DNA from: Acinetobacter guillouiae CIP 63.46
GTDB lineage: Bacteria > Pseudomonadota > Gammaproteobacteria > Pseudomonadales > Moraxellaceae
DNA: 64,000 nt
Direction: 5' to 3'
NCBI RefSeq assembly: GCF_000368145.1
Contig: NZ_KB849286.1
Location: 124,001 to 188,000, forward strand
Positions 62,951-64,000 of the stretch are shown piece by piece. A model generated the notes under the pieces. The model was not told where the DNA came from, made no database searches, and worked only from the letters and a program-made list of their open reading frames with translations. The position numbers were made by a program, and so were the translations under genes. Every line of letters begins with the position of its first letter. The stretch's first letter is position 1.

Positions 62951-63934
62951 TTATTTTGAAGTAATATAAATTACATGATCGCCAAGCTTAGTTATTTTAA
63001 TTGGGTATTGAGTTACCAGCAATCGTAGCGTTTGATCTAAATCCTGTTGCGCATTAATCACACCACTGACTTTATAATCTTTTAAGGTCGAATGATTAAA
63101 TATTAAATATTGATGATGATAACGCCCTAAGTTAGTCAGTAAATCAGCTAAAGGAAGTTGATCTGCCAATATCTGATGTTTATCCCAAGCAAACTCGGTC
63201 GATGCAATATCTAACTCAGAAATCGGACTTAAACCAAGTGAGTCAGCGCTAATTTTTTCCCCTTGTTTGACCACTTTTACTTGAGAATTTTGAGCCAATG
63301 AACGGGTTTCAACTTTTGAATGCAACATATTTAACACACTGCTATTGGCGTACTGATAAACAATAAATCGTGTACCGAGCGCTTTAAAATCCGCTTGAGC
63401 TGTATGAATGATCAGAGGTCGTTGTGGGTCTTTGGCTACATCAATATAAATATCCCCTTGAACTAAATTGATTTGTCTTTTTTCAGCAGTAAAATCAAGT
63501 TTAATGGCAGATTTTGCAGCTAAAGTCACTTTGGAACCATCTTCCAAGGTGATCGAATGCATTTGCCCAATCTCAGTTTTATAATCAGCCGTGTAGTAAG
63601 ACATCATTGTTGAATGAGCAGTGAAATAGACAACGCCACCGATACTCACACAAAACAGCAAGACTTTGCTAAATAATTGTAAAATATGTTTTTTACTTTG
63701 CTGACTGACTTTCATTGAATTGCGAACGTTTTGACTGGATATGCCATGCGTTGTCGAAAACTGCTGCATCGTTTCAGAAAAATTAAGCATTTGATCGAGT
63801 TGATCATGATGTTCAGGATACTTGCTTCGCCACGCTTCAAACTCAATTTGCGCTTGTTGACGTTCATGCAAATCATCAGTATTTAAACGAACAATCCATA
63901 AAGCCATTTCTTTCTGTAGCTGCTTAGCGTTCAT
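62951..63934 (-). CDS. FecR-family transmembrane regulator
   Basis: The 327-residue anti-sigma-type protein has a cytosolic N-terminus (MNAKQLQKEMALWIVRLNTD and WRSKYPEHHDQLDQMLNF). One membrane helix follows near residues 85-107 (LFSKVLLFCVSIGGVVYFTA). The periplasmic FecR domain (SHSMTLEDGS-like MHSITLEDGSKVTLAAKSAI, VQGDIYIDVAKD) is next, and a C-terminal STN-like part ends it. It should relay the state of a STN-containing receptor to the sigma factor encoded just upstream, with which it overlaps by 11 nt. Confidence 0.9.
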   Translation of the reverse strand: MNAKQLQKEMALWIVRLNTDDLHERQQAQIEFEAWRSKYPEHHDQLDQMLNFSETMQQFSTTHGISSQNVRNSMKVSQQSKKHILQLFSKVLLFCVSIGGVVYFTAHSTMMSYYTADYKTEIGQMHSITLEDGSKVTLAAKSAIKLDFTAEKRQINLVQGDIYIDVAKDPQRPLIIHTAQADFKALGTRFIVYQYANSSVLNMLHSKVETRSLAQNSQVKVVKQGEKISADSLGLSPISELDIASTEFAWDKHQILADQLPLADLLTNLGRYHHQYLIFNHSTLKDYKVSGVINAQQDLDQTLRLLVTQYPIKITKLGDHVIYITSK

Positions 63935-64000
63935 CTAGCCCTAGCTCAAGCAAGTTGTTTTTCGCCTCATAACATAACTGTAAACATTCGGCTAAATAGA
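63924..64000 (-). CDS. ECF sigma factor (FecI-like), C-terminal end only
   Basis: Only the last 24 codons lie in the window: YLAECLQLCYEAKNNLLELG then LDER and TAA. The stop lies 11 nt inside fecR, which is a usual fecI-fecR arrangement for translational coupling. The identification rests on this position and on the helical end with the cysteine; most of the gene is beyond the window edge. Confidence 0.6.
   Translation of the reverse strand, partial: YLAECLQLCYEAKNNLLELGLDER

Overview
The window reads as chromosomal DNA of an Acinetobacter-like gammaproteobacterium. It is AT-rich, has a trpG-trpD-trpC block without trpE, and carries the divergent umuDAb/ddrR DNA-damage pair that is characteristic of that genus. 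No rRNA, tRNA, CRISPR array or intact insertion sequence was seen.

Layout. 0-2 kb: three small secreted proteins on the minus strand, each followed by a hairpin terminator. 2-7.4 kb: trpGDC, an Smr-domain protein, folE, a cupin and an exported protein. 7.5-13.7 kb: a ferritin-like hydrolase, the ethanolamine catabolic operon (eat-eutB-eutC) and a divergent GAF/winged-helix regulator. 13.7-22 kb: cell-envelope and housekeeping genes (DUF4105, DUF3015, DUF817, hemE, an L,D-transpeptidase, a pirin, a class II aldolase), with a 333-bp inverted-repeat-bounded element at 18.5 kb. 22.9-28.9 kb: the Rut pyrimidine-nitrogen pathway (rutA-B-C-F-G plus a detached rutD; no rutE seen). 29.2-30.4 kb: umuDAb and ddrR.

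30.8-42.5 kb: a guanidine-responsive nitrogen cluster, the most interesting part. It holds ABC transporter genes, a 2-oxoglutarate/Fe(II) oxygenase, an unknown 295-residue protein, an SMR exporter, a transporter lipoprotein, a stand-alone allophanate-hydrolase C-terminal domain, a NikR-like ribbon-helix-helix regulator, and a urea/guanidine carboxylase with its two associated deiminase-type subunits. A guanidine-I riboswitch precedes the carboxylase operon and a guanidine-II riboswitch precedes the oxygenase. All three cluster transcripts start from sigma-54-type promoters. Each promoter lies beside a copy of the same 30-bp inverted repeat, AGTATTAC-N14-GTAATACT. Its half-site geometry equals that of NikR operators, although the encoded NikR-like protein has lost three of the four nickel ligands. 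I infer a guanidine/nitrogen regulon controlled at two levels: sigma-54 plus the ribbon-helix-helix protein at initiation, and riboswitches afterwards. Sigma-54-like promoters also precede eat-eutBC and rutA, so nitrogen scavenging is a theme of the window.

42.9-47 kb: metR, queH, a metF-like gene and a hicAB toxin-antitoxin pair (hicA is only 55 residues). 47.6-64 kb: iron and surface functions. These are two TonB-dependent receptors, two AraC regulators, a TSUP permease, two methyltransferases, three Fur-box-like sites, and a FecI/FecR-type surface-signalling pair. Between fecR and its presumed heme-type receptor lie six tandem pilin-like secreted proteins arranged as a duplicated three-gene block (2 x 3), with no chaperone or usher in view. 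A palindromic intergenic repeat family occurs three times (18.6, 42.7 and 47.3 kb).
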